Notes: generated by a model not told the origin, from the letters alone. Positions 1-6,243 are shown, counted from the stretch's first letter. The stretch is DNA of 6,402 bases from an uncultured Lachnospiraceae bacterium (GCA_902780985.1 CACZHN010000228.1:1-6402); one strand, 5' to 3'. A program made the numbers and translations.

Positions 1-1052
1 AGGAAGATTGCACCCGCATTCTTGATCTTGGTCATTACATCCCAAGGATTTGCGGTAACGATCTCCATGTGCTCGGGAGCGATCTCATTTGCAGCATCGA
101 TGGCATCCTGCATGTTGTCTGCTATAAGGATTACACCGAAGTTCTCAAGAGACTTCTCGATGATTTCTTTTCTTTCAAGCTGTGCAGTAAACTTATCAAC
201 CCACTCGGAAACCTCTCCTGCAAGCTTCTCGCTTGTTGTTACGAGAGTTGCCGAAGCAAGCTCGTCATGCTCTGCCTGTGACAGAAGATCCGCAGCAACA
301 AACTCAGGATTTGCTGTCTCATCTGCAAGAACAAGGATTTCACTCGGTCCGGCTATTGAGTCGATGCTTACATGTCCGTAGCACTGTCTCTTTGCAAGAG
401 CTACAAAAATGTTTCCCGGTCCTACGATCTTATCAACCTTAGGAATGCTCTTTGTTCCGTATGCAAGAGCTGCGATTGCCTGTGCACCGCCTATCTTATA
501 AATCTCAGTAACGCCTGCTTCCTTAGCAGCTACGAGAGTCATAGGATATACCTTACCCTCTGCGTTACATGGTGTTGTCATGATAATGTTAGGAACTCCG
601 GCAACCTGAGCAGGGATAACATTCATAAGAACAGTTGAAGGATATGCTGCCTTACCGCCCGGTACATATACACCCGCAAACTCGATAGGTGAAACTCTCT
701 GTCCGAGGATAACGCCTGTCTCTTCTGTGGTGATCCATGTATTTCTCTTCTGCTTTGCGTGGAAGTCTCTGATGTTTGCGATAGCACGTCTGATAACTTC
801 CAGAAGTTCCTTATCGATCTCGTTATAAGCTTCCTCAATCTCAGCATCCGTAACTCTTACATTCGCCTCGTTGATGTCGGCCTTATCGAATTTCTTTGTA
901 TACTCAAAAACAGCCTCATCACCGCGATGATGGACATCATTTACGATATCCTTTACTATCTTCTCATAATCTCCGTAATCATCTGTCGTTCTTTTGAGTA
1001 AGCCGGCAAGAAGATTATTTTTTGTTTCGCTGGTTAATTTGACTGTCTTCAT
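1..1052 (-). CDS. hisD: Histidinol dehydrogenase, C-terminus cut by window edge
   Basis: This enzyme performs the last two NAD-dependent oxidations of histidine biosynthesis, taking L-histidinol through histidinal to L-histidine in the cytoplasm. The visible 350 residues begin at an ATG at 1052, preceded by AGGAGG (1064-1059) with 6 nt spacing. The family core is clear: a GVYVPGG segment at 127-133, GGAQAIAALAYGT at 188-200, GPGN at 211-214, and DSIAGPSEILVLAD at 231-244. The zinc ligands Gln259 and His262 lie in SQAEHD, and the catalytic pair Glu327-His328 lies in APEHM; these match Gln259, His262, Glu326 and His327 of the E. coli enzyme. The remaining zinc ligands (Asp360 and His419 in E. 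coli) would lie beyond the left edge, since the family is about 430 residues long. It is the third gene of the his operon, 67 bp after hisG. Identity is certain; completeness cannot be judged. Confidence 0.97.
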   Translation of the reverse strand, partial: MKTVKLTSETKNNLLAGLLKRTTDDYGDYEKIVKDIVNDVHHRGDEAVFEYTKKFDKADINEANVRVTDAEIEEAYNEIDKELLEVIRRAIANIRDFHAKQKRNTWITTEETGVILGQRVSPIEFAGVYVPGGKAAYPSTVLMNVIPAQVAGVPNIIMTTPCNAEGKVYPMTLVAAKEAGVTEIYKIGGAQAIAALAYGTKSIPKVDKIVGPGNIFVALAKRQCYGHVSIDSIAGPSEILVLADETANPEFVAADLLSQAEHDELASATLVTTSEKLAGEVSEWVDKFTAQLERKEIIEKSLENFGVILIADNMQDAIDAANEIAPEHMEIVTANPWDVMTKIKNAGAIF

Positions 1053-1119
1053 AATATTCCTCCTGTATTGAATTAATAAAATGTACGCCCGCAAAGAGCG
1101 ACAATGTCGTCGAAATTTG

Positions 1120-1755
1120 TTATATAACTTCGCTAAGTTTAGTTAAGAAATCACGTATTCTCTCGTGCTGCATACGGAGACTTACCTGATTAACTACCAC
1201 ACGCGCTGAAAGCGGACATACTTCTTCAAGTACCATAAGTCCGTTCTCCTTAAGTGTTGAACCTGTCTCTACGATATCCACGATAACTTCCGAAAGTCCT
1301 ACGATCGGCGCAAGTTCCACAGAACCGTTAAGCTTGATGATCTCAACTGTCTGATTCTTCTTGTTTGTGAAGTAGTCCTTGGCAATGTTAGGATACTTTG
1401 TAGCTACACGAATGATCTCATTCTTTGATAAAAGCTCTTTTGCACTCTCCGGACCACAGACACACATTCTGCACTTTCCGAGTCCGAGGTCCATAACCTC
1501 ATAGAGGTTTCTGCCTTCCTCAAGAATTGTATCTTTTCCTACTATTCCTATATCAGCCGCGCCGTACTCTACATATGTAGGAACGTCACTCGGCTTTGCA
1601 AGAAAGAAACGCATACCCAGCTCTTCGTTGGTGAAGATGAGCTTACGGGTATCCTTATCCTTCATCTCTTCGCATGTTATTCCAATCTGTTCAAAAAGCT
1701 TCAGCGAATCCTTTGCAAGTCTTCCCTTAGCCATGGCAAATGTAAGATATCTCAT
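1120..1755 (-). CDS. hisG: ATP phosphoribosyltransferase catalytic subunit, short form
   Basis: HisG condenses ATP with PRPP to make phosphoribosyl-ATP, the committed step of histidine synthesis. I place the start at the ATG at 1755, giving 211 residues, because a GAGG site (1765-1762) sits 6 nt upstream and the protein then opens [12 protein letters not shown], as HisG proteins do. A TTG at 1767 would add four residues but would place the GAGG inside the coding region. Visible motifs are KGR at 10-12, [12 protein letters not shown] at 64-75, and the family signature with the PRPP-binding loop D160-IVETGSTL-168. The protein ends about 80-90 residues before the C-terminal regulatory domain of long-form HisG would finish. 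It is therefore the short form (HisGS), which depends on HisZ for activity and histidine feedback. The SD overlaps the hisZ stop codon, which suggests translational coupling that would balance the two subunits (inference). Confidence 0.96.
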   Translation of the reverse strand: MRYLTFAMAKGRLAKDSLKLFEQIGITCEEMKDKDTRKLIFTNEELGMRFFLAKPSDVPTYVEYGAADIGIVGKDTILEEGRNLYEVMDLGLGKCRMCVCGPESAKELLSKNEIIRVATKYPNIAKDYFTNKKNQTVEIIKLNGSVELAPIVGLSEVIVDIVETGSTLKENGLMVLEEVCPLSARVVVNQVSLRMQHERIRDFLTKLSEVI

Positions 1756-1763
1756 TATATACC

Positions 1764-2981
1764 TCAAGCATCTAATTTAATAATATTGTTTCCGTCAGCC
1801 TTAACTTCGTAAAGACTGCTGTAGCCCTTTGCACCGAAGTACTCCACATACTCATCAAGAGAATGCTTCTTGGAGCGTCTTATAAGGTCTGTGTTATAGC
1901 CCTCTGATCTGAGAGAAGCAGCAAGCTTAACCGCACTCTCCTGATCTTCTATATTATAGACAACGGCAACTCCTGCAGGAGATTTCTTCATCTCTATCTT
2001 CTGACGTCTCAGAGCGTTCATAAGCTCATCAACATAGATGGCAAATCCGATAGACGGTGCAGCTTTACCGAACTGAGACATAAGATTGTTATATCTGCCG
2101 CCCTTAACCACAGGATTACCTGTTCCGTAAGTAAAGCCTCTGAATACGATTCCCGTATAATAGTCATATCCGTTGATCATGCTGAGATCATAACCGATAT
2201 AATCCTGATATCCGTAATAAGAAATGGCTGTATAAACCTTTCTCATTCTGTCGATAGCTTCAAGGCTTCTTGGATTATCCACAAGCTTCTCTGCCTTATC
2301 AAGCATCTCAAGACCGCCGAACAGAGTATCCAGACTGAGGATAGCCTGTCTTGTCTTATCAGGGATGTTGAGCTTCATAACATATTCGGAAAGACCGAAG
2401 AAGTTCTTGATCCTGATGAACTGCCTCAGTTTATATTCAACCTCTGATTCGATTCCGGCTGACTCTATAATGCCCTTAAAGAAGTCCACAACTCCCAGTT
2501 CGATACGGAATTCTTCAAGACCTACGGCCTTCATACAATCTATGATGCAGGCAAGCATTTCCGCATCTGCGGCTGAAGAATCATCATTGAAAAGCTCACA
2601 TCCGATCTGTGTGATCTCGTTAAGCTTACCCTGATGCTTCGGCGCATTTGTAAAGGTCTGTCCCTGATAGCAAAGTCTTATAGGAAGATTATCATCCGCA
2701 TAATACTTTGCTACGCTTCTTGCCACGCTCGGTGTAATGTCAGGTCTGAGAACCAGGGTATTGTTGTCCCTGTCAAAGAACTTATACATATCCGTGGACG
2801 GAGCTGAGCCCTTATCGAAATTAAATATGTCGAAGAATTCAAAATGCGGTGTCTCGATGTCTTGATTTCCGTAAAGCTTCAGTACCTTATGGATCTCATC
2901 CATGAGATTTCTTTTTTCATCGCATTCTGCGGCGTATATGTCGCGTACGCCTTCAGGTGTCTGTAATAATGTATCTTTCAT
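1764..2981 (-). CDS. hisZ: ATP phosphoribosyltransferase regulatory subunit HisZ
   Basis: HisZ is a histidyl-tRNA synthetase paralogue that binds short-form HisG, activates it and confers histidine feedback inhibition. The 405 residues cover the class II synthetase core, with PEGVRDIY at 9-16, [11 protein letters not shown] at 78-88 and the motif 2 region RLCYQGQTF at 102-110. The histidine-binding region, [11 protein letters not shown], is at 270-280, followed by GGRYNNL and [13 protein letters not shown]-terminal domain from about residue 335 resembles the HisRS anticodon-binding domain. Two substitutions argue against a functional HisRS: the FRxE of motif 2 reads FTNA (110-113), and the catalytic Arg of the RGLDYY motif is Asn270. 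The ATG at 2981 has AGGAG (2991-2987) 5 nt upstream. It is the first gene of the his operon, directly behind a strong promoter. The adjacent HisGS supports the assignment over hisS. Confidence 0.95.
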   Translation of the reverse strand: MKDTLLQTPEGVRDIYAAECDEKRNLMDEIHKVLKLYGNQDIETPHFEFFDIFNFDKGSAPSTDMYKFFDRDNNTLVLRPDITPSVARSVAKYYADDNLPIRLCYQGQTFTNAPKHQGKLNEITQIGCELFNDDSSAADAEMLACIIDCMKAVGLEEFRIELGVVDFFKGIIESAGIESEVEYKLRQFIRIKNFFGLSEYVMKLNIPDKTRQAILSLDTLFGGLEMLDKAEKLVDNPRSLEAIDRMRKVYTAISYYGYQDYIGYDLSMINGYDYYTGIVFRGFTYGTGNPVVKGGRYNNLMSQFGKAAPSIGFAIYVDELMNALRRQKIEMKKSPAGVAVVYNIEDQESAVKLAASLRSEGYNTDLIRRSKKHSLDEYVEYFGAKGYSSLYEVKADGNNIIKLDA

Positions 2982-2986
2982 CTTGT

Positions 2987-2991
2987 CTCCT
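2987..2991 (-). promoter_or_regulatory. Ribosome binding site of hisZ
   Basis: AGGAG read on the minus strand, 5 nt before the hisZ ATG at 2981. It fixes the hisZ start. It lies 11 nt downstream of the palindrome at 3003-3017, so a protein bound there could affect elongation just ahead of the start codon. Confidence 0.85.
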
Positions 2992-3002
2992 AACGGGTTA
3001 TG

Positions 3003-3017
3003 ATCGTTTCAAACGAT
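3003..3017. promoter_or_regulatory. Candidate operator palindrome in the his leader
   Basis: ATCGTTT and AAACGAT form perfect 7-bp arms around one central base. The element lies between the predicted transcription start (about 3023) and the hisZ ribosome binding site. A one-base spacer is poor for an RNA hairpin; at best 6 bp with a 3-nt loop and only two G-C pairs would form. A dimeric DNA-binding repressor site is therefore the better reading. The TrpR-like YerC/HisR family has been proposed to control histidine genes in Firmicutes, but I cannot confirm from memory that its motif matches. The palindrome is seen directly; its function is inferred. Confidence 0.5.
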
Positions 3018-3029
3018 AAAACTCAAGTT

Positions 3030-3058
3030 ATTGTAGTACAAATCCCTTGTTAAATCAA
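3030..3058 (-). promoter_or_regulatory. Vegetative promoter of the his operon
   Basis: On the minus strand, TTGATT (3058-3053) and TACAAT (3035-3030) are separated by exactly 17 bp, close to the housekeeping sigma consensus. The expected start is near 3023, which gives a leader of about 42 nt before hisZ. The -35 begins only 3 nt after the stop codon of the upstream gene, so the promoter fills the 80-bp gap. The leader is too short for a T-box riboswitch. Confidence 0.75.
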
Positions 3059-3060
3059 GG
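3045..3060. repeat. Inverted repeat overlapping the his -35 box
   Basis: CCTTG and CAAGG arms, 5 bp each, are separated by 6 nt. They cover the -35 hexamer and the upstream part of the spacer. The element is too weak, and lacks a following T-run, to act as a terminator for the gene upstream. It could be a second protein-binding site or chance. Confidence 0.25.
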
Positions 3061-3061
3061 A

Positions 3062-3391
3062 TTAAGAGTACACAACATCCATATATATTCCGGTCTTGTC
3101 TTCTTTACAGGTCGCAAACCGATATTTTACTCTTGTGCTTTCATTATATCTGACGGAAATGTGTGAATACGGATAAGCCACCGCACCGGCCATATCCCTG
3201 AAAGCTCTGTCGGCTTCTTCCACCGAAAAGTCCTTCATTCTCACATCTACTATATATTTATTGAAACTTACATTTATGGTTACTGTCTTGGTAGACACAT
3301 CCTCGGTTATGACTTCTTCCACCTTACGGATCAAGTCTTCGTCAAGCTGAAGATTCAGTCTTCCGATATATTCATTTAATACTCTGAACAA
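3062..3391 (-). CDS. Hypothetical protein, 109 aa, unrecognised
   Basis: I do not recognise this protein. It starts at a TTG (3391), with AGGTG 8 nt upstream. No ATG or GTG is available near the N-terminus, the first internal Met being at residue 54. It has no membrane segment or signal peptide and only one cysteine, near the C-terminus. It looks like a small soluble alpha/beta protein: a charged amphipathic stretch at about 10-30, alternating hydrophobic residues (TVTINVSF, YIVDVRM) at about 36-55 suggesting strands, an acidic helix-like EEADRAFRDM, then more strand-like sequence. Codon use resembles its neighbours, which supports a real gene. It lies 29 bp after the HD-GYP-like gene and is probably co-transcribed with it, so a role linked to that membrane enzyme is possible but unproven. 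No terminator separates it from the his promoter. Confidence 0.7.
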   Translation of the reverse strand: MFRVLNEYIGRLNLQLDEDLIRKVEEVITEDVSTKTVTINVSFNKYIVDVRMKDFSVEEADRAFRDMAGAVAYPYSHISVRYNESTRVKYRFATCKEDKTGIYMDVVYS

Positions 3392-3420
3392 AATATTTCA
3401 CCTACCTGATTTAGTATGCC

Positions 3421-4605
3421 TTACTGATTACGAACTTTCGTGTCAGGTATTGCATCATGGATCTCTTTGAATTTCTCTTTATTCTTTATAAAGAGTCTTA
3501 CGACCGCCGGGTCGAAATGCTTTCCGCTTCCCTTTATGATCTCTTCGTAAGCCTCTTCCACGGTCCAGCTCTTCTTATACGAACGGCTTACCGTAAGTGC
3601 ATCGAATACGTCGCATACGGCAATAAGTCTGGAAATGTATGCGATCTCTTTTCCCTTCATACCCAGGTAACCGGTGCCGTCCCATTTCTCATGGTGTTCC
3701 TTGGCCATGATAGCCGCCAGTTTCATGATCTCACCCGGACAATCCTTCAGAAGTGCTTCTCCGTAAAGAACGTGGCTCTTTATGATGGAGAACTCGTCAT
3801 CCGTCAGTTTACCCGGCTTATCAAGAACCTCTTCAGGGATCATGAGTTTACCGAGATCGTGCATCATGGATGCTGTAGCGACCTTTTCATTATACTCTTC
3901 GTCAAAGCCCGAAGCACGGCCCAGGACTTCAGCAACTCTCTTGATATGCTCACCGGTTTCAAGAGATTTTGTTTCACTCATTTCCGAGAAGGCATATATG
4001 AGATACTTTTCGTTCTCCGTCATGGTTATGGCGGTTTCTATATACTTATCCGAAATCTGCGAATTTCTGGAAACTATGAAGAATGCGATGAACGACATGA
4101 AGATGATCGTAAAGATAATAGGGAGCGTCATCGACAGGAATATATCTTCATAACTTGTAAATGTCTGTCTCACAACCACATCCGGATAATGGAATGTTAC
4201 ATATGCGGAAAAAAGCATGGTAGCAGATTCCACCAGGGATGTAAAAAGAACGAATGTTCTATTTAAGTACATGGATGCAAGAAGTATCGGGAAAAGGACC
4301 ATCGGATAAACTATGGTATTAAATTCCGTAACGAGAATTCCAATAGTTAAAATGGTAGCGACTATGATGATGTGCCTTGTGAGCTTCATATGATACATTC
4401 TGAAAAGCGGAATGTACACACACGGAATTAATATTACAAGTATACACAGAACTCCGGATATCGAAAGTGTGACCGGATTAAACTTGTTTATAAGGAACAT
4501 TATTCCGTAAAAGAGCACCAAAAAAGAAAGTACTACTCTCAAACAGCGTACAGAAATTTTATTCAAATCTTCTGTAGTTTTACTTCTGTAATACTTCTTA
4601 TCCAT
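3421..4605 (-). CDS. Membrane HD-GYP-like phosphohydrolase, variant GYP loop
   Basis: The N-terminal half has six likely membrane segments (about 21-39, 46-68, 79-93, 98-113, 117-137, 157-179) and no recognised periplasmic sensor domain. A short linker at 180-205 leads to a cytoplasmic HD-GYP-type catalytic domain at about 206-380. All expected metal ligands are visible with family spacing: Glu216, His220, His249-Asp250 (in HDLGK, with Lys253), His278, His304-His305 and Asp332 (in CDVFDAL). A SGKHFDPAVV segment closes the domain, as in the family. Canonical HD-GYP domains hydrolyse c-di-GMP or related cyclic dinucleotides. Here the HHExxDGxGYPxG loop reads DGTGYLGM, one residue shorter and without the proline, so substrate is uncertain. 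The ATG at 4605 follows GGGGG (4616-4612) with 6 nt spacing, a non-standard ribosome site. It probably has its own promoter inside the end of rsfS. Confidence 0.88.
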   Translation of the reverse strand: MDKKYYRSKTTEDLNKISVRCLRVVLSFLVLFYGIMFLINKFNPVTLSISGVLCILVILIPCVYIPLFRMYHMKLTRHIIIVATILTIGILVTEFNTIVYPMVLFPILLASMYLNRTFVLFTSLVESATMLFSAYVTFHYPDVVVRQTFTSYEDIFLSMTLPIIFTIIFMSFIAFFIVSRNSQISDKYIETAITMTENEKYLIYAFSEMSETKSLETGEHIKRVAEVLGRASGFDEEYNEKVATASMMHDLGKLMIPEEVLDKPGKLTDDEFSIIKSHVLYGEALLKDCPGEIMKLAAIMAKEHHEKWDGTGYLGMKGKEIAYISRLIAVCDVFDALTVSRSYKKSWTVEEAYEEIIKGSGKHFDPAVVRLFIKNKEKFKEIHDAIPDTKVRNQ

Positions 4606-4611
4606 CTAAGG

Positions 4612-4616
4612 CCCCC
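4612..4616 (-). promoter_or_regulatory. Unusual G-run ribosome binding site
   Basis: Five consecutive G residues on the minus strand lie 6 nt before the ATG at 4605. They can pair with the anti-SD CCUCC using one G-U pair. Other genes in the window use A/G mixed sites such as AGGAGG, AGGAG or GAGG, so this gene may be translated less efficiently. Confidence 0.45.
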
Positions 4617-4627
4617 AAAACTGAATA

Positions 4628-4660
4628 AAGATGTATCCCGGTTAACGAGGGATACACCTT
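4628..4660 (-). terminator. Hairpin after rsfS, terminator or 5' stem-loop
   Basis: On the minus strand, AAGGTGTATCCC pairs with GGGATACATCTT over 12 bp (one G-U pair) around a 9-nt loop. The 3' side is followed by TATTCAGTTTT, which is U-rich but interrupted. It begins 15 nt after the rsfS stop, so it may be an intrinsic terminator for the yhbY-nadD-yqeK-rsfS transcript. The predicted promoter just upstream would start transcription at or within a few bases of the hairpin's first base. It could therefore also be a protective 5' stem-loop, or, as a DNA dyad, an operator for the next gene. Confidence 0.6.
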
Positions 4661-4663
4661 GTA

Positions 4664-4692
4664 ATCATACCATTTTTACGCACCTTTTACAA
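4664..4692 (-). promoter_or_regulatory. Extended -10 promoter for the HD-GYP-like gene
   Basis: TTGTAA (4692-4687) and TATGAT (4669-4664) are separated by 17 bp on the minus strand, and TGG directly before the -10 gives an extended TGn element. The -35 lies within the last codons of rsfS. The predicted start is about 4660-4657, exactly where the following hairpin begins, which leaves a leader of about 50 nt before the ATG at 4605. Confidence 0.55.
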
Positions 4693-5020
4693 CAATGGTG
4701 TCGGCATCCCTCCAGCTTCCGTCGATGTTATAGAACTCTCTCATCTCCTCCGAAAAGAGGTGAATTACGATATCACCATAGTCAAGAAGTACCCAGCCAC
4801 CTTCTGAGCGGCCTTCTCTTCCCATAAGCGGATATTCATTTTTATACATAGCTTCCTCAACTCCGTCCACAAGAGCATCAAGCTGTGACTTGTTGGACGC
4901 GGAAGCTATAACAAAACCGTCGCAGATAGCCGTAAGCTTTGTGATATCAAGAGCCTTGATATCGTAAGCCTTCTTGTCCTGCAGTGCAGCAACGGTGATC
5001 TCTATCATATCTTTAAACAT
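4676..5020 (-). CDS. rsfS: Ribosomal silencing factor RsfS
   Basis: RsfS (YbeB/Iojap family) binds ribosomal protein uL14 on the large subunit and blocks subunit joining, lowering translation when nutrients are short. The 114 residues match the usual family length and fold. Visible family blocks are DGFVIASASNKSQ at 34-46 and GWVLLDYGDIVIHLF at 75-89, followed by SEEMREFYNIDGSW at 90-103. The ATG at 5020 has AGGGG 9 nt upstream, and Met5 is a less likely alternative. It follows yqeK by 22 bp in the cluster order common in Firmicutes (nadD, yqeK, rsfS). It is probably the last gene of the transcript, because a hairpin follows the stop. The methyltransferase gene that follows rsfS in Bacillus is absent; an HD-GYP-like gene is there instead. 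Confidence 0.96.
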   Translation of the reverse strand: MFKDMIEITVAALQDKKAYDIKALDITKLTAICDGFVIASASNKSQLDALVDGVEEAMYKNEYPLMGREGRSEGGWVLLDYGDIVIHLFSEEMREFYNIDGSWRDADTIVVKGA

Positions 5021-5042
5021 AACTATAATCCCCTGTAAAGAT

Positions 5043-5621
5043 TTACTGTTTCGAATAAAATTCGTAGGTCTTCCTTGTCATATCATCTATGGCGAAGTCC
5101 TTGGTCTCCAGATACTCAAGTATATTTCTCAGTATATGGACCAGACATTTATCCAGGTCGGTAAATGCCTCCTGTCTGATTTCTGTCATATCTTTAAGCA
5201 TCTTTCTGTTAGGTTCCATGAAGTCGGCGATGTAGATGATCTTATCCAAAGTCGTCATATCAGGTCTTCCCGTGGTGTGATAAGTTATGGCATCAAGGAT
5301 CTCCTGATCATCGACTCCGAACTTCTCCTTAGCGTAGTAAGCACCCAGCTTGCCGTGCAGAAGATCCGGATTCTTCTCTTCGCACTCACTTATCTCAATG
5401 CCGTGCTTACGAGCCTTCTTCAGCTTTTCTTCCAATGTAAAGCACTTGGCATTATCATGAAGCAGGCCTGCTATACGAGCCTTATTCACGTCCGCGCCGT
5501 GCGCCATGGCAAGACAAGCTGCGGTATATTCCACGCCGATCGAATGGATAAATCTCTTCTCGTTAAGCTTCTTCTTGAGCTTCTTTATATGCTCGGCTCT
5601 GTCTAACTTATCTATCTCCAT
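5043..5621 (-). CDS. yqeK: YqeK-type HD hydrolase, probable Ap4A hydrolase
   Basis: YqeK proteins are HD-domain metallohydrolases. The family has been reported to cleave diadenosine tetraphosphate symmetrically to two ADP, serving as an Ap4A hydrolase in bacteria that lack ApaH. The 192 residues show the metal-binding set: His26 (in RFIHSIGVEYTA), His55-Asp56 (in GLLHDNAK), His89 (in LLHGKLGA), His115 (in ITYHTTGRP) and Asp133 (in IYIADFMEP). The N-terminus to about residue 23 is very lysine-rich (KKLKKKLNEKR). The ATG at 5621 lies inside the end of nadD, with a 14-bp overlap, and the AGGAGG site (5634-5629, 7 nt spacing) is also within nadD, implying coupled translation. The neighbours nadD and rsfS support the call. 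The enzymatic role is known for the family and not shown by this sequence. Confidence 0.93.
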   Translation of the reverse strand: MEIDKLDRAEHIKKLKKKLNEKRFIHSIGVEYTAACLAMAHGADVNKARIAGLLHDNAKCFTLEEKLKKARKHGIEISECEEKNPDLLHGKLGAYYAKEKFGVDDQEILDAITYHTTGRPDMTTLDKIIYIADFMEPNRKMLKDMTEIRQEAFTDLDKCLVHILRNILEYLETKDFAIDDMTRKTYEFYSKQ

Positions 5622-6243
5622 CAGAATTCCTCCTGTACAGGCCTTTTTCCTTTATATACTCGGCAACCTTGACCGGAACCATATCGGATATATCTCCGCC
5701 CTCCGCAGCCTTGTTGCGGATATCGGTGGATGACATCGGATAATCCTTCATATCCAGAAGAAGGATTGCAGCATCCGTATGTCTCGAATATATTCCTTCT
5801 ATGATAGACTTGGACCTGGTTCTGTCGGTCTTACCTCTCACTGCCGTGAGAAATGTAACGCTGCCCAGAAGCTCGTCGGCATCAACCCATTTCTCCACCC
5901 ATTCCAGAGAATCTCCGCCGATAATGAAGTAAATCTTCCTGTCCGGATCTTCCTCTTTCAGTTCCCTGATGGTATCGATGGTATGAGTCACTCCGCCGCG
6001 CCTAATCTCCATATCGGATACGGACATGTAGTCATAATCCTCTATGGCAAGCTTCAGCATATTTATTCTGTCCTTATCCGATACAAACGCGTCATTATCC
6101 TTATAATATGTGGATTTGTTCGGCATAAATACGATATTCTCCAGATTGTACTGGCGAGCCGCGCATTTGGCCATCTCTATATGACCGTTGTGAATCGGAT
6201 TAAAGGATCCGCCGAGAATTGTAATATTATTTTCTCTTATCAT
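5608..6243 (-). CDS. nadD: Nicotinate-nucleotide adenylyltransferase
   Basis: NadD joins nicotinic acid mononucleotide and ATP to form deamido-NAD and pyrophosphate, the step shared by the de novo and Preiss-Handler routes to NAD. The 211-residue protein has the nucleotidyltransferase Rossmann fold. It opens ITILGGSFNPIHNGH (7-21), with the ATP-binding His18 and GH at 20-21. It continues with GGVTHTIDTI (83-92), FIIGGDSLEWVEKW (106-119) and the C-terminal SSTDIR (171-176) that grips the phosphates. The ATG at 6243 has GGAG (6256-6253) 9 nt upstream, and the length is typical of Firmicute NadD. It overlaps the upstream gene by 17 bp and yqeK by 14 bp, so all three are probably co-translated. 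The last codons before the stop, AGG AGG for Arg-Arg, double as the yqeK ribosome binding site. Confidence 0.97.
   Translation of the reverse strand: MIRENNITILGGSFNPIHNGHIEMAKCAARQYNLENIVFMPNKSTYYKDNDAFVSDKDRINMLKLAIEDYDYMSVSDMEIRRGGVTHTIDTIRELKEEDPDRKIYFIIGGDSLEWVEKWVDADELLGSVTFLTAVRGKTDRTRSKSIIEGIYSRHTDAAILLLDMKDYPMSSTDIRNKAAEGGDISDMVPVKVAEYIKEKGLYRRNSDGDR
5629..5634 (-). promoter_or_regulatory. yqeK ribosome binding site inside nadD
   Basis: A perfect AGGAGG sits 7 nt before the yqeK ATG at 5621. It is read in frame in nadD as Arg204-Arg205, so the sequence serves both genes. It decides the yqeK start. Confidence 0.85.

Noticed and set aside
1053..1119. Possible internal promoter in the 67-bp hisG-hisD gap (TTGTCG, 17 bp, TTTTAT) and a 4-bp CGAC/GTCG hairpin at 1099-1109
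   Set aside because: Both hexamers match only 4 of 6 consensus bases, and the stem is too short with no T-run. hisD most likely shares the hisZ transcript.
1764..2981. Histidyl-tRNA synthetase (hisS)
   Set aside because: The motif 2 FRxE and the catalytic Arg of RGLDYY are replaced, and the gene directly precedes a short-form hisG, which fits HisZ.
2982..3023. T-box or histidine leader-peptide attenuator upstream of hisZ
   Set aside because: The leader is only about 42 nt from the predicted start. There is no specifier stem, no antiterminator/terminator pair and no run of His codons.
3045..3060. Terminator for the 109-aa gene
   Set aside because: The stem is only 5 bp with a 6-nt loop and is followed by GGATTTG, not a T-run, so read-through into the his operon is possible.
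3457..4266. 269-codon open frame on the plus strand opposite the HD-GYP-like gene
   Set aside because: It is the antisense shadow of a gene with clear catalytic motifs and membrane segments. The translation has no recognisable domain and no good ribosome site was noticed.
4974..5606. 210-codon open frame on the plus strand opposite yqeK
   Set aside because: It is the antisense shadow of yqeK, which carries the full HD metal-ligand set; the plus-strand translation looks like noise.
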